A stretch of DNA of 64,000 nt, from contig NZ_CP099975.1 in the NCBI RefSeq assembly GCF_024137965.1, forward strand, positions 3,286,001 to 3,350,000. Direction: 5' to 3'. Shown here piece after piece: positions 44,893-59,463 of the stretch. The notes beneath the pieces are model-generated. The model had not been told where the DNA came from. It worked only from the letters and a program-made list of their open reading frames with translations, and did no database searches. Source of the DNA: Halomonas sp. Y3 (GTDB lineage Bacteria; Pseudomonadota; Gammaproteobacteria; Pseudomonadales; Halomonadaceae). Position 1 is the stretch's first letter. Each line of letters opens with the position of its first letter. Made by a program: the position numbers and the translations under genes.

Positions 44893-45384
44893 TCATGCCC
44901 CCGCCAGGCGGCGCTCCATGATGATCACCCTTTCGCCGCGGTAGGGCACCCAGGCTTGCTCCTGCCAGCCGAGGCGCGCATAGAGCGCCTGCTGGTCCGG
45001 GGTAAACAGCCACAGTCGTTCGATGCCGGCCGCGCGGGCCTCGTCCTCTACCCGTCTCACCAGCCGCGAGGCGATCCCCTGCCCTCGCCACTCGGGCAGC
45101 ACATAGACCGAGGCCAGCCAGGGGCCGAGGTCGTCGCGGCCGCTCATGTCATCGGCCACCAGGCTCGCCGTGCCCACCGGCCGCTCGCCCTGCAGCGCCA
45201 CGAAGACCGAAGGCACGCCCGAGGGCCCGCACTCTGCCGCCAGTGATGCCCGCCGGGTGGCCAGGGTCTCCCCGGGGGAGAGCTGGCCCCACTGGTCGTG
45301 CTGCCAGCCGGCCACCCGGGCCAGATGGGGCGAGTCGGGCAGCAGCCGCTCGATCCGCACAGCCGCATCATCGCTCATGCTCAT
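44893..45384 (-). CDS. GNAT N-acetyltransferase
   Basis: 163 residues. Acetyl-CoA motif A is VYVLPEWRGQGIASRLVRRVEDEA, with the RGQGIA pyrophosphate loop. The substrate is unknown. It begins four bases after the astB stop and follows it on the same strand, so it is the last gene of the ast operon here. The usual final gene astE (succinylglutamate desuccinylase) is not in the window. Confidence 0.8.
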   Translation of the reverse strand: MSMSDDAAVRIERLLPDSPHLARVAGWQHDQWGQLSPGETLATRRASLAAECGPSGVPSVFVALQGERPVGTASLVADDMSGRDDLGPWLASVYVLPEWRGQGIASRLVRRVEDEARAAGIERLWLFTPDQQALYARLGWQEQAWVPYRGERVIIMERRLAGA

Positions 45385-45388
45385 GCCC

Positions 45389-49267
<3,879 letters not shown>

Positions 49268-49268
<1 letters not shown>

Positions 49269-50350
49269 CACAGCTCTCCCTCGTCATAGCCAGGCTCGTG
49301 GCCGTCGGCCTCCTCCAGGCCCGGCAGGGCCAGGGGCGCGGCCAGCACCGCCCTGCCATCCTCCACGCCCAGCTGGCGGGCGTGCTCCCGGGTCAGCATC
49401 AGCTGGCCGGTGGACGACAGCGCATAGCGCGCCACCACGCAGCGGAAGCCCTCCAGGGCCTGGTTGGCCACCATGGCCGGCGCGGCGTCCGGCAGGGTGC
49501 CGGCCGGACGCACCCGCACCGGATGCCAGGCGGCGCGCCGGAAGCTCTGCAACCGCTCGCGCTCCGCCTTGATCACCGGGCCGGCATCGAAGATATCCAC
49601 GTGGCGCGAGCGCATGAAGCCCTCGGCCAGCATCTCCGCCAGGGCCCGCTCGTGGTCGGGATGCTCCCGGCCGATGGCGGCCCGGGCCCGCGGCGTCAGC
49701 AGCGGCAGATAGAGGGGGAACTGGGGCATCACCTCGGCGATAAAGCTCTTCGAGCGGATGCCGGCCAGGGCGTTGATCTCCTGGTAGTCACGGCCGAAGA
49801 AGTGGCAGCCCACGCTGTTCCAGAAGGGCGACTCGCCGGCCTCGTCCAGAAAGCCCGGAAAGGCCATGGCCAGCAGGGAGGCGAAGCGCTCCGGATACTG
49901 GGCGATGAACATCAGCCGGGCCCGACGCAGCAGGCTCTCGGCGCTGGTCCCCCGATAGCGGGGGTCCAGGGAGTAGGCGCACAGCAGACTCGCCTCCGAG
50001 ACCTCGTGGGAGAGGGCCAGGGTCTGCACCTCCCGGCGCACGTTGAGCTGCTGGGAGGCGTGGATCAGCGTCTCCTGGCGGTAGGTGTAGTAGGCATCCA
50101 CCGCCCCGGCCTGGGCGCGAATCGTGGCGGTGCCCACCACCTCGCCCCGCTCGAGATCCTCGAGCACGAAGGTGTAGTGCTCATCACCGGGGAAGGCCAC
50201 CTCGGCGGCGAAGGCCTGGCGGGAGCGCACGATGCGCTCCTCCAGGCGATCACGATGCGCCGGCAGGTTGGTCAGCTGCGGGACGGCATCGCCGGCCAGG
50301 CGCTCGAGGGCCGGCAGGTCCGCAGGCAGCACGGGGCGAACGACCAGCAT
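49268..50350 (-). CDS. aruF: Arginine N-succinyltransferase, alpha-type subunit (AruF)
   Basis: 360 residues. It has VVRPVLPADLPALERLA at the start, LSHEVSEASLLCAYSLDPRYRG, FWNSVGCHFFGRDY and RHVDIFDAGPVI. It is paralogous to the following gene, and together they probably form the heteromeric enzyme. GGAGGAGG lies seven bases before the ATG at 50350, which rejects the much longer upstream reading. It lies 47 bases after the aminotransferase gene. Confidence 0.92.
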
Positions 50351-50397
50351 CTCGGGGCCTCCTCCAGGGAGAGCGCTCGCGGCAGCCGCGCTGGCGC

Positions 50398-52372
<1,975 letters not shown>

Positions 52373-52375
52373 GCC

Positions 52376-53338
52376 TCAGCCCAGCCGCTCCTCGCGGGGT
52401 GACACGCCGAAGTGGTTGCGATAGGCCGTGGAGAAGTGCGCCGCCGAAGAGAAGCCGGTAAGCAGCGCCACCTCCCCCGCCGGCCGCTCGCTCTCCCGCA
52501 GCAGCCGTCGGGCTCGCTGCAGGCGCAGATCCAGGTAGTAGCGGCTGGGCACCGCCTGCAGGTGCTTCTTGAAGAGCCGCTCCAGCTGACGCCGCGAGAC
52601 CCCCAGGTGCTCCGCCAGCTCGGCGGTGGTCAGCGGCTCCTCGATATTGGCCTCCATCAGCGCCAGCGCCTCCGTGAGGCTCTCCGGCGCGGCACCCGCG
52701 CTCGCCGCCGTCTGGGGCTCACTCCCCATCCGCACCCGTTCCAGCACGAAGTGGGCGGACACCCGCTCGGCCAGCTCGCTACCGTGGTGGCGGCCGATCA
52801 GGGTCATCATCATGTCCATGGCCGCGGTACCGCCACCGCAGGTCAGCCGTTCGCCGTCGATCTCGAACAGCTGGCGGGAGAGACGAATCCGCGGGTGGGC
52901 CAGGCGCACCGCCTCGAAGCGCGGCCAGGGCACCGTGGCCCGATAGCCGTCGAGCAGGCCCGCCCGGGCCAGCAGCTCAGCGCCGCCGCCGATGCCCACC
53001 ATCAGTCGGCCCGGGACGGCCAGTTCGGCCAGCCGATCCAGCAGCGCCCCTTCGGCGCCCTCTGCCCCGGGGGCGCAGACCAGCAGGATATCGAGGGCGT
53101 CACCGGCCTCGGCCAGCCCAGACTCGCAGAGCAGCCGCTGACGGGAACCCGAGGTCACCGGCTGCCCCGCCAGGCTCAGGGTGGTCAGCGAATAGAGGGA
53201 GCGGCCGGCCAGCTGCCCGGCCACCGCCAGGGGCTCGGTGGCGCAGGCCTCGGTGAGCAGCGAGAAGCCGGAGAGTACCAGCACGCCAACCCGCCGGGAG
53301 CGGACTGGCGCGGCATCTGTAGGGGCGAATCGAGACAT
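52376..53338 (-). CDS. argR: GlxA/ArgR-type AraC-family regulator
   Basis: 320 residues. The N-terminal DJ-1/PfpI-like domain (VGVLVLSGFSLLTEACATEPL; GIGGGAELLARAGLLDGYRAT) lacks an obvious nucleophile elbow Cys. The C-terminal AraC HTH (LTTAELAEHLGVSRRQLERLFKK; ALLTGFSSAAHFSTAYRNHFG) binds DNA. P. aeruginosa ArgR, which activates arginine succinyltransferase catabolism, is in this family; that role is inferred here from the adjacent ast operon. Other GlxA-like regulators (glycine betaine or carnitine catabolism) are possible. Confidence 0.72.
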   Translation of the reverse strand: MSRFAPTDAAPVRSRRVGVLVLSGFSLLTEACATEPLAVAGQLAGRSLYSLTTLSLAGQPVTSGSRQRLLCESGLAEAGDALDILLVCAPGAEGAEGALLDRLAELAVPGRLMVGIGGGAELLARAGLLDGYRATVPWPRFEAVRLAHPRIRLSRQLFEIDGERLTCGGGTAAMDMMMTLIGRHHGSELAERVSAHFVLERVRMGSEPQTAASAGAAPESLTEALALMEANIEEPLTTAELAEHLGVSRRQLERLFKKHLQAVPSRYYLDLRLQRARRLLRESERPAGEVALLTGFSSAAHFSTAYRNHFGVSPREERLG

Positions 53339-53378
53339 TGACGGGGTATCCGGAAACCGTCCCCCATCTTAACAGCAA

Positions 53379-53404
53379 GCGGCCGGGCGCAAAGGCCCGG
53401 CCGC
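53379..53404 (-). terminator. Terminator-like hairpin after the small membrane protein gene
   Basis: A 10-bp perfect stem (53379-53388 with 53395-53404) and six-base loop are followed on the minus strand by TTGCTGTT. It lies 12 bases after the stop of the 71-residue gene and ahead of the regulator gene. Confidence 0.65.
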
Positions 53405-53416
53405 GAGAGGAGGCTC

Positions 53417-53632
53417 CTACTGGGCGCCGCCGCTGTAGAGCAGCATGGCGGCCACCAGCAGGCCCAGCACCACGATGACGATGGGCAGCAGGCGCTGCAT
53501 GGTCCTGGGCGGCGGCTTCTTCGCCTCCGGCTGACCGGCATCGGGCTCCGGGTTGTCGAAGTCCTCGGGTTCCAGCACCTCCTTGAGATGCTCGCGCTCC
53601 TCTTCCGGTGTCTTGCTCTCTCTGGTGTCCAT
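53417..53632 (-). CDS. Small single-pass membrane protein, hypothetical
   Basis: 71 residues. An acidic, Glu- and Pro-rich N-terminal part (EEEREHLKEVLEPEDFDNPE) precedes one C-terminal membrane helix (LLPIVIVVLGLLVAAMLLY). GGAGG lies five bases before the ATG at 53632. It follows fabV by 66 bases. I do not recognise a family. Confidence 0.65.
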   Translation of the reverse strand: MDTRESKTPEEEREHLKEVLEPEDFDNPEPDAGQPEAKKPPPRTMQRLLPIVIVVLGLLVAAMLLYSGGAQ

Positions 53633-53698
53633 ACGGTCCTCCAGGGTCGGTAAGCCACCGCGTCGCAAGCCGGCTCGCCTGCCCGAACTCGCGCGCTG

Positions 53699-54910
53699 CT
53701 ACAGGTTCACGACATCGAATTCCACGTCCGGGTTCACATCGGCGTCGTAATCGACGTCATCCCGCTCGAAGCCGAACAGCTTCAGGAACTCGTGCTTGTA
53801 ACCAGCATAGTCGGTGATCGCGAAGAGGTTCTCGGTAGTCACCTGGGGCCAGAGATCCTTGCACGCCTGCTGGACGTCGTCGCGCAGCTCCCAGTCGTCC
53901 AGGCGCAGGCGGCCATCTTCATCGGTGCTGAACTCGCCCTGCTGACCCCGGGCTGAGTAGAGGTGCTCACCGAACAGACGGTTAAGCTGCTCGATGGTGC
54001 CCTCGTGGAGCCCCTTCTCCTTCATCACCTTGTAGACCATGGCGATGTAGAGCGGCATCACCGGAATGGCCGCGCTGGCCTGGGTCACCACCGACTTGAG
54101 CACCGCCACGTTGGCGCCGCCCTGGGTGGCCGCCAGGCGCTTGTCGATCTCGCCGGCGGCGCGGTCCAAGTCTTCCTTGGCCTTGCCCAGGGCGCCGTGC
54201 CAGTAGATCGGCCAGGTAATCTCGGTGCCGATGTAGCTGAAGGCCACGCTGCGGGCGCCCGGCGCCAGCACGCCGGCGCGATCCAGGGCATCGATCCACA
54301 GCTCCCAGTCCTCGCCGCCCATCACCGCCCTGGTGTCCTCGATCTCCTGCTCGGTGGCCGGCTCCACCTCGGCCTCGATGATGGTGTCCTTGTTGGTGTC
54401 GATGGCGGTGGCGCGGTAGGTCTCGCCGATGGGCTTGAGGCTGGAGCGCTTGAGCTCTCCGGAATCGGGCAGCTTGCGCACCGGCGAGGCCAGGGAGTAG
54501 ACCACCAGGTCCACCTGCCCCAGGTCCTGCTGGATCAGCTCGATGGCCTTCTCGCGGGCCTCGTGGGAGAAGGCATCGCCGTTGATGGACTTGCTGTAGA
54601 GCCCCTCGGCCTTGGCGAAGCGGTCGAAGGCGGCGGCGTTGTACCAGCCCGCAGTGCCCGGCTTCTTCTCGGTGCCCGGCTTCTCGAAGAACACGCCCAG
54701 GGTGTCGGCGCCGTAGCCGAAGGCGGCGGTGATACGCGCCGCCAGGCCGTAGCCGCTGGAGGCGCCGATCACCAGCACCTTCTTCGGCCCGCTGGCCCTG
54801 TCCAGCCCCCGCGCACGGGTCGCCTCGATCTGCTCGAGCACATTCTTCTCGCAGCCGACGGGGTGGGTGGTGGTGCAGATGAATCCGCGTACCTTGGGCT
54901 TGATGATCAC
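53699..54910 (-). CDS. fabV: FabV-type trans-2-enoyl-ACP/CoA reductase
   Basis: 403 residues. It starts [19 protein letters not shown], with the nucleotide-binding [13 protein letters not shown] and the catalytic YxxxxxxxK arrangement ([22 protein letters not shown] region: SYIGTE with K in LGKAK). It reduces enoyl-ACP with NADH in fatty-acid elongation; this isoform is naturally insensitive to triclosan. No other fab genes are nearby. Confidence 0.93.
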   Translation of the reverse strand: MIIKPKVRGFICTTTHPVGCEKNVLEQIEATRARGLDRASGPKKVLVIGASSGYGLAARITAAFGYGADTLGVFFEKPGTEKKPGTAGWYNAAAFDRFAKAEGLYSKSINGDAFSHEAREKAIELIQQDLGQVDLVVYSLASPVRKLPDSGELKRSSLKPIGETYRATAIDTNKDTIIEAEVEPATEQEIEDTRAVMGGEDWELWIDALDRAGVLAPGARSVAFSYIGTEITWPIYWHGALGKAKEDLDRAAGEIDKRLAATQGGANVAVLKSVVTQASAAIPVMPLYIAMVYKVMKEKGLHEGTIEQLNRLFGEHLYSARGQQGEFSTDEDGRLRLDDWELRDDVQQACKDLWPQVTTENLFAITDYAGYKHEFLKLFGFERDDVDYDADVNPDVEFDVVNL

Positions 54911-55089
54911 GTCAGACCTCGCTGTTCGTCGTTATCGGGCCGGCATCCGCCGGCCGGCTCTCATGGAGTGGCAATCGCCCTATTCTAGCGGCCGCGCCGG
55001 ACGCTGTCCGCCCTTGCGCCGGCTCTTGAGACCCGGCCTCGACTGGGGCAGGATGCACGTCACGGCGGCAGGCCACGAGGAGGCACCCC

Positions 55090-55479
55090 ATGAATGCACA
55101 GACCCTGGTCGACCAGCGCGGCGAGCTGTGGCTGACGCTGGCCACGCTGTGGCTGGAGCATGAGCCCAGCGAACGCGACTATGCCCGCATGATCGAGGTG
55201 ATCGAGCGCCACGACCTGACGCTCAAGGAGCTGGAGTGGATCTTCCGGCTGGAGCTGGCGCCGGTGCTGGGGCGCCAGCAGATGTCGGTGGCGGGGGAGT
55301 GGCGCCGCTTCGACGAGCACAAGCTGATGAAGCAGCTGGTGGCGCACAACCTGCGCCTCAAGGGATGGCGGCGCGGCAGCTGGGCGCTTTTCTCGGGGTT
55401 GACCACCATGATGAGCCGGCATCGCTGGAACGAACTGATGGCCCGCCTGATGATCGAGCGGGGCGAGACACCCCCGTAA
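55090..55479 (+). CDS. Hypothetical protein, DUF7079-like
   Basis: 129 residues, mostly helical. RGELWLTLATLWLEHEPSERDY and LKELEWIFRLELAPVLG resemble the DUF7079 family; I am moderately sure. The function is unknown. GAGGAGG precedes the ATG. It converges on the glutathione peroxidase gene with a six-base gap. Confidence 0.65.
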   Translation: MNAQTLVDQRGELWLTLATLWLEHEPSERDYARMIEVIERHDLTLKELEWIFRLELAPVLGRQQMSVAGEWRRFDEHKLMKQLVAHNLRLKGWRRGSWALFSGLTTMMSRHRWNELMARLMIERGETPP

Positions 55480-55485
55480 GGCCCC

Positions 55486-55971
55486 TCAGGCCTCGTCCAG
55501 GGCGATCTCCAGGGCTTCCCTGAGCGCCGCCTCGCCGTCCCGCGGGGCGAAGCGGCGAATCACCCCCCCGTCGCGCCCCACCAGGAACTTGGTGAAATTC
55601 CACTTGATCGCCGTGGTGCCGAGCACCCCCGGCGCCCCCCGGCGCAGCTCGACGAAGAGCGGGTGGGCGCCCGGCCCGTTGACCTTGACCTTCTCCATCA
55701 GCGGAAAGCTGACCTGATACTCCCGGGCGCTCAGGGTGCAGAAGTCCAGCGCCGACTCCGGCGACTGGCGAGCGAACTGATTGCAGGGGAAGCCGATCAC
55801 CGCAAAGCCGCGTTCGCGGTAGCGGCGGTAGAGGCGCTCGAGCTCCCTGAGCTGCGGGGTGTAGCCGCAGCGGCTGGCAACGTTGACGACCAGCAGCACC
55901 TGGCCGCGCAGCGCGGCGAAGTTGAAGGGCTCTCCCTGGGCGGTCAGGCACCGGTAATCGTGGATGGACAT
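55486..55971 (-). CDS. Glutathione peroxidase (Cys type)
   Basis: 161 residues. The peroxidatic Cys is in NVASRCGYTPQ, followed by the Gln-bearing IGFPCNQFARQ and WNFTKFLV, giving the Cys-Gln-Trp-Asn tetrad of the family. It reduces hydroperoxides, often with thioredoxin in bacteria. I use the ATG at 55971, which matches the usual start (SIHDY); ATG 55998 is an alternative. Confidence 0.9.
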   Translation of the reverse strand: MSIHDYRCLTAQGEPFNFAALRGQVLLVVNVASRCGYTPQLRELERLYRRYRERGFAVIGFPCNQFARQSPESALDFCTLSAREYQVSFPLMEKVKVNGPGAHPLFVELRRGAPGVLGTTAIKWNFTKFLVGRDGGVIRRFAPRDGEAALREALEIALDEA

Positions 55972-56054
55972 GGTGGCAGCTTTGACTGAATCAACCATCA
56001 CGATGCCACGCCCGCCGCGCGGACGCCAGCCCGCCTTTTCCACGCTGGCAAACG

Positions 56055-56594
56055 TCACGCTGCCAGCAGCCCGGCGTCGAGTAGCACCTGCACCGCCTGG
56101 CGGGTATCCGGCGTGACGCCGGGCAGCGCCAGGGCCTCCGCAGGCGTGTACCAGAAGGCATCGGCCACCTCTTCGGCCTGCAGCGTCAGGGGCCCGTCAT
56201 GGTCGACCAGGAAGAGGCTGCCGAAGATGTGATTGCCCCCCTCGGCATGCACAAAACCACCCGCCGGGCGCAGGGCCACGCCGCGGATACCGAGCTCTTC
56301 GCCCAGCTCGCGGCGTGCTGCCACGTGCTCCGCCTCGCCGGCGCCCACCACGCCGCCGGCGGCCAGGTCGAGCCCGCCGGGGAAGACCTCCTTGGTCAGG
56401 GTTCGATGCTGCACGCAGATCTCGCCGCGGGCATTGCGCACCACCACGTAGGTCGCCCGATGCCAAAAGTGGAAGCGACGCATCTCGGTACGCCAGGCGC
56501 TGCCGCAGGGGCGATTGCGGGAATCCACCAGCTGGATGCGCTCACGGACCACATGGGGAATCGGCGGTGTCTCATCGCGAAGGGCGTCGGTCAT
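56055..56594 (-). CDS. NUDIX hydrolase (YfcD-like)
   Basis: 179 residues. The Nudix box is GVVGAGEAEHVAARRELGEELGI (G-x5-E-x7-RE-x2-EE-x-G type). RATYVVVRNARGEICVQHRT and the start (RIQLVDSRNRPCGS) are as in the YfcD/isopentenyl-diphosphate-isomerase-like subgroup. The substrate is unknown. GGGAG lies six bases before the ATG at 56594. Confidence 0.87.
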   Translation of the reverse strand: MTDALRDETPPIPHVVRERIQLVDSRNRPCGSAWRTEMRRFHFWHRATYVVVRNARGEICVQHRTLTKEVFPGGLDLAAGGVVGAGEAEHVAARRELGEELGIRGVALRPAGGFVHAEGGNHIFGSLFLVDHDGPLTLQAEEVADAFWYTPAEALALPGVTPDTRQAVQVLLDAGLLAA

Positions 56595-56672
56595 GGGCAT
56601 CTCCCGGGGAAATTCCCAAAGCCTACCCAGTCGGCGCCACGGCGTCACCTTGGCCCCCGGCGACTCGCCCCG

Positions 56673-57293
56673 CTAAGCCAGCAGCGGGCCGCTGACCACG
56701 CGCAGCGCCAGCCCCAGCAGCAGCAGGCCGGTAAGGCGATTGATCCAGTGGGAGCGGGCCTGCAGCCAGGGCAGCACCCGGGAGTGGGAGAGCCCCAGGG
56801 CCACCAGGGCATACCAGCCACCGTCGATGATCATGGCCGTCAGCACGATCACCGCCTTGGCCGCCAGGCTCATGTCCGGGGTCACGAACTGGCTGAGCAG
56901 GGCGATGAAGAAGAGAATCAGCTTGGGGTTGCCCAGCGCCACCAGCACCCCTTCCCGGGCGGCCTGGCGGCGCGTGGTCGGAGCCGCCCCCGCCGCCAGC
57001 GCCCCGGCACGCCCGGCGCGCAGGGCCCTGATACCGAGCCACGCCAGGTAGGCCGCCCCACCCCAGGTGATGACCTGGAACAGCGCCGGCTGCCGGACGA
57101 TCAGCGCCCCCAGCCCCCACACCGTCAGCAGGGCATAGAAGCCCACGCCCAGGGCGTGGGAGAGCCCCGCGACCACGCCGGGAGCCCGGCCACCGCCCAG
57201 GGTATGGCGCAGTACCAGCGCCAGACTGGGCCCCGGAGACATGGCCCCCATGGCGCACACCGCCGCCAGGGAGAGCCACAGGGAGAACGGCAT
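56673..57293 (-). CDS. LysE/RhtB-family amino-acid exporter
   Basis: 206 residues, six predicted helices. It has MSPGPSLALVLRHTLGGGR near the N-terminus and ALGNPKLILFFIALLSQFV in the middle, both diagnostic of LysE/RhtB exporters. The substrate is unknown. It follows rnk by ten bases and is probably co-transcribed with it. Confidence 0.87.
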   Translation of the reverse strand: MPFSLWLSLAAVCAMGAMSPGPSLALVLRHTLGGGRAPGVVAGLSHALGVGFYALLTVWGLGALIVRQPALFQVITWGGAAYLAWLGIRALRAGRAGALAAGAAPTTRRQAAREGVLVALGNPKLILFFIALLSQFVTPDMSLAAKAVIVLTAMIIDGGWYALVALGLSHSRVLPWLQARSHWINRLTGLLLLGLALRVVSGPLLA

Positions 57294-57303
57294 CGGGGCT
57301 TCC

Positions 57304-57717
57304 TCAGCGGTGGAACTGCTTCTCGCGCTCGGGCTGCCACAGGATGGCATCCACGCGCAGGCTCACCTGGTGGCCGTCGGGCAGATTCCAGTCGATCACA
57401 TCGCCGACGCGAAGGCCGATCAGGGCAGCGCCCACCGGGGCCATGACCGAGATGCCATCTTCGGTGGTCGCCAGGGAGTGCGGGTAGACCAGGGTCCGGA
57501 TCATCTGGCGGTTGCGGGTCAGGTCGGTAAACTGGATCCGGCTGTTCATGCTGACCACGTCGTCGGGAATCTCTTCCGGGTCGATGACCTCGCCACGCTC
57601 GAGCTCCTCCTCGAGGGCATCGGCCACGAACAGGTCCTTGTCACTGGCATCGTCGATCAGGCGCTGCAGGCGCTCAGCATCGAGGCGATTGATGATGATG
57701 GTGGGGCGGGATGACAT
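57304..57717 (-). CDS. rnk: Regulator of nucleoside diphosphate kinase Rnk
   Basis: 137 residues. The C-terminal GreA/GreB-like domain (VSVMAPVGAALIGLRVGDVIDWNLPDG type) binds RNA polymerase. The N-terminal coiled-coil finger (LDAERLQRLIDDA) is shorter than in Gre factors. AGGAGG precedes the ATG at 57717. It is known as a suppressor affecting nucleoside diphosphate kinase and polyphosphate levels. Confidence 0.88.
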   Translation of the reverse strand: MSSRPTIIINRLDAERLQRLIDDASDKDLFVADALEEELERGEVIDPEEIPDDVVSMNSRIQFTDLTRNRQMIRTLVYPHSLATTEDGISVMAPVGAALIGLRVGDVIDWNLPDGHQVSLRVDAILWQPEREKQFHR

Positions 57718-57768
57718 GCGACCTCCTGGTAGCCCGTCAATGCATGGCGCAGAGTGAAACTTGGCGGC

Positions 57769-57794
57769 TATCCAATAAAAGATATCCAATAAAA
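57769..57794 (-). repeat. 12-bp direct repeat upstream of rnk
   Basis: TATCCAATAAAA (plus-strand reading) occurs at 57769-57780 and 57783-57794. The right copy forms the T-rich tail of the minus-strand terminator at 57791-57827. Confidence 0.75.
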
Positions 57795-57827
57795 ACAGCC
57801 CTCCGCCCCCGTAGGGGGGAAGGACTG
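57791..57827 (-). terminator. Terminator of the small membrane protein gene
   Basis: On the minus strand, a 14-15 bp GC-rich stem with a three-base loop (TAC) and a few mismatches or bulges is followed by TTTTTATTGG. It ends the 56-residue gene and isolates rnk. Confidence 0.75.
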
Positions 57828-57864
57828 TCGACACCGCTCATCATAAGCTCAATGGCGCAGGATG

Positions 57865-58035
57865 TCAGGCCCCCGGCGTCGGGCCCCGACCGCGGCGGCC
57901 GGTTATCAGTACCACGGCACCCAGAACCGCAAGGGCCAGCCCCACGAAGGCCACCGGGTTCCAGGCCCGCCAGCCGTATAGCCCCAGCGCCACGCCCAGC
58001 ACGATCAAGCCCCCGGCAAACCCCTTTACCCCCAT
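57865..58035 (-). CDS. Small hydrophobic protein, hypothetical
   Basis: 56 residues with two membrane helices (GGLIVLGVALGLYGW and AFVGLALAVLGAVVLITG) and a basic, Gly-rich tail. GGGGAG lies six bases before the ATG at 58035. I do not recognise a family. It is divergent from the broken Trp-rich gene. Confidence 0.6.
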   Translation of the reverse strand: MGVKGFAGGLIVLGVALGLYGWRAWNPVAFVGLALAVLGAVVLITGRRGRGPTPGA

Positions 58036-58210
58036 GATGCGCTCCCCGACTGTCGCCACCACCCTAGCATGGGCCTCGCATAGGGACCCTGCAACCACCT
58101 GCGGAAACCGCTCGTTGACCATACCGGCCATACGGCACTGGGGAAATGATCAAAGGCACCTCCCTTTGCGGCTATGATCCAGCACCCTGACAGCAACCGA
58201 GGAGCAGCAC

Positions 58211-58246
58211 GATGAACGCCATCAACCCCGAGAAGCGGCACCGCAG
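58211..58246 (+). pseudogene. Trp-rich protein (TIGR02450-like), 5' fragment
   Basis: The first 12 codons (MNAINPEKRHRS) have a good GAGGAGC ribosome-binding site. After the CAGC at 58243-58246 the reading leaves the family pattern and stops at 58271-58273. The rest of the gene continues at 59894. TIGR02450-like proteins are about 70 residues; function unknown. The break is an insertion of 1,647 bases. Confidence 0.75.
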
Positions 58247-58326
58247 CTTGGCACTGCTATCGAAACCTGCTAACGGTTGAAGTTGCTGTTTCTGAAGCGG
58301 ATCGCGCGTCTTCAAAGGTCGATGGC

Positions 58327-59355
58327 CTACTGCTTGGCCTTCGCCGCAGCTGCAGCCAATTGTCTTTCGAGCTCGAGAGTGAGGAAGTTCAGCGTGCCGC
58401 TGTCAGCGAACTTACCGCTGACTTCGCCGGCGATTCCGTGCTCGACAGTCAGTTCGTTCACGAGGTTGAGCTTCAGCTGGGGTGCGCCCTCGGTGAGGTC
58501 TAGGTCGCCCAGGTCGACCCAAACAATGTTGGGGCGGGTGGTCGACTCAAAAACGTAACGCTTGTTGGTCAGGTCGCTGACAGTCTGCCAAAGGGTCTGG
58601 GACGCATCAGGCTTGCCGGGGTCTGGGATACGGAACGGCTGTGCGGCGTTACGGATGACGCTGAACATGGCCGCGGTGGCCTGTAGCTGCGTCTTAGGCT
58701 GGTCCAGGCGACTCACGTAATACGCCGCCCGGGCGAATCGGTCGCTTGCGAGGGTTGACCCAGGAAGGGGTTGGTCGCCGCCAAGCCCACTGATGGTCCT
58801 GACCAGCTCAAGTTGCTGGTCGTACGTAGGTGAGTTCGTCATCACGCGGTATTCGCGGCTGTGGTAGACCTTGGGCTTACCATCGCTGTACTCGATGATG
58901 CACGAATCGCCCGTAGCGTCATCAAGGGCCAGGTGGATCGCCGGCGGTGCCCCACCGGTGGGGTCCATCATTTGCACCACTTGAACATCCGCCTTTTCGA
59001 TCCATTCGACGGCTTCTGCTACGGTGGCGTAGTTGTCGAGGAAGTACTGCATCCAGATGGCCTGACTCAACTGAGTGCGGCTGTCTTCTGGGGTGCCGTA
59101 GTCCGACTCTGCCAGCCACAGCACGTGACCTGCCAGGCCGGCCTCATTCAGACCGTCGACCGAGATCATATCGAAGGCGGTCGCAACGACGCTCCCGTAC
59201 TTCGATGTCCACGTCAGCTTCCCCTGCACTCCGTCGTCGCGTGTGATGCCTTTCGGCTGCGTCCACAAGTTTGTCATCAGGTCTTTGTGAAAGTCCATAT
59301 TACGGCCGACGATGACCGCTCCGTTGGCATCTGGCCACATCACTCGTGTGCACAT
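58327..59355 (-). CDS. Ntn-type linear amide C-N hydrolase (penicillin V acylase/bile salt hydrolase family)
   Basis: 342 residues. It starts MCTRVMW: after Met removal Cys2 is the N-terminal nucleophile of choloylglycine-hydrolase-type enzymes. GRNMDFHKD, ISVDGLNEAGLAGHVLWL and VMTNSPTYDQQL match the family's conserved Asp and Asn segments. It has no signal peptide, so it is cytoplasmic. AGGAGT lies six bases before the ATG at 59355. Possible substrates are N-acyl amides such as acyl-homoserine lactones or penicillin V; none is proven. Codon use is less GC-rich than in flanking genes, consistent with transfer. Confidence 0.85.
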   Translation of the reverse strand: MCTRVMWPDANGAVIVGRNMDFHKDLMTNLWTQPKGITRDDGVQGKLTWTSKYGSVVATAFDMISVDGLNEAGLAGHVLWLAESDYGTPEDSRTQLSQAIWMQYFLDNYATVAEAVEWIEKADVQVVQMMDPTGGAPPAIHLALDDATGDSCIIEYSDGKPKVYHSREYRVMTNSPTYDQQLELVRTISGLGGDQPLPGSTLASDRFARAAYYVSRLDQPKTQLQATAAMFSVIRNAAQPFRIPDPGKPDASQTLWQTVSDLTNKRYVFESTTRPNIVWVDLGDLDLTEGAPQLKLNLVNELTVEHGIAGEVSGKFADSGTLNFLTLELERQLAAAAAKAKQ

Positions 59356-59463
59356 ACGGCTACTCCTAACGTTACATTGCAATTGACACATTGCCAGAAT
59401 AGGCCCGGCATTGCCCCTTCATTGTTGTATAGGCAGTGTAAATCACCTGCTGGGCGGTCGGCT

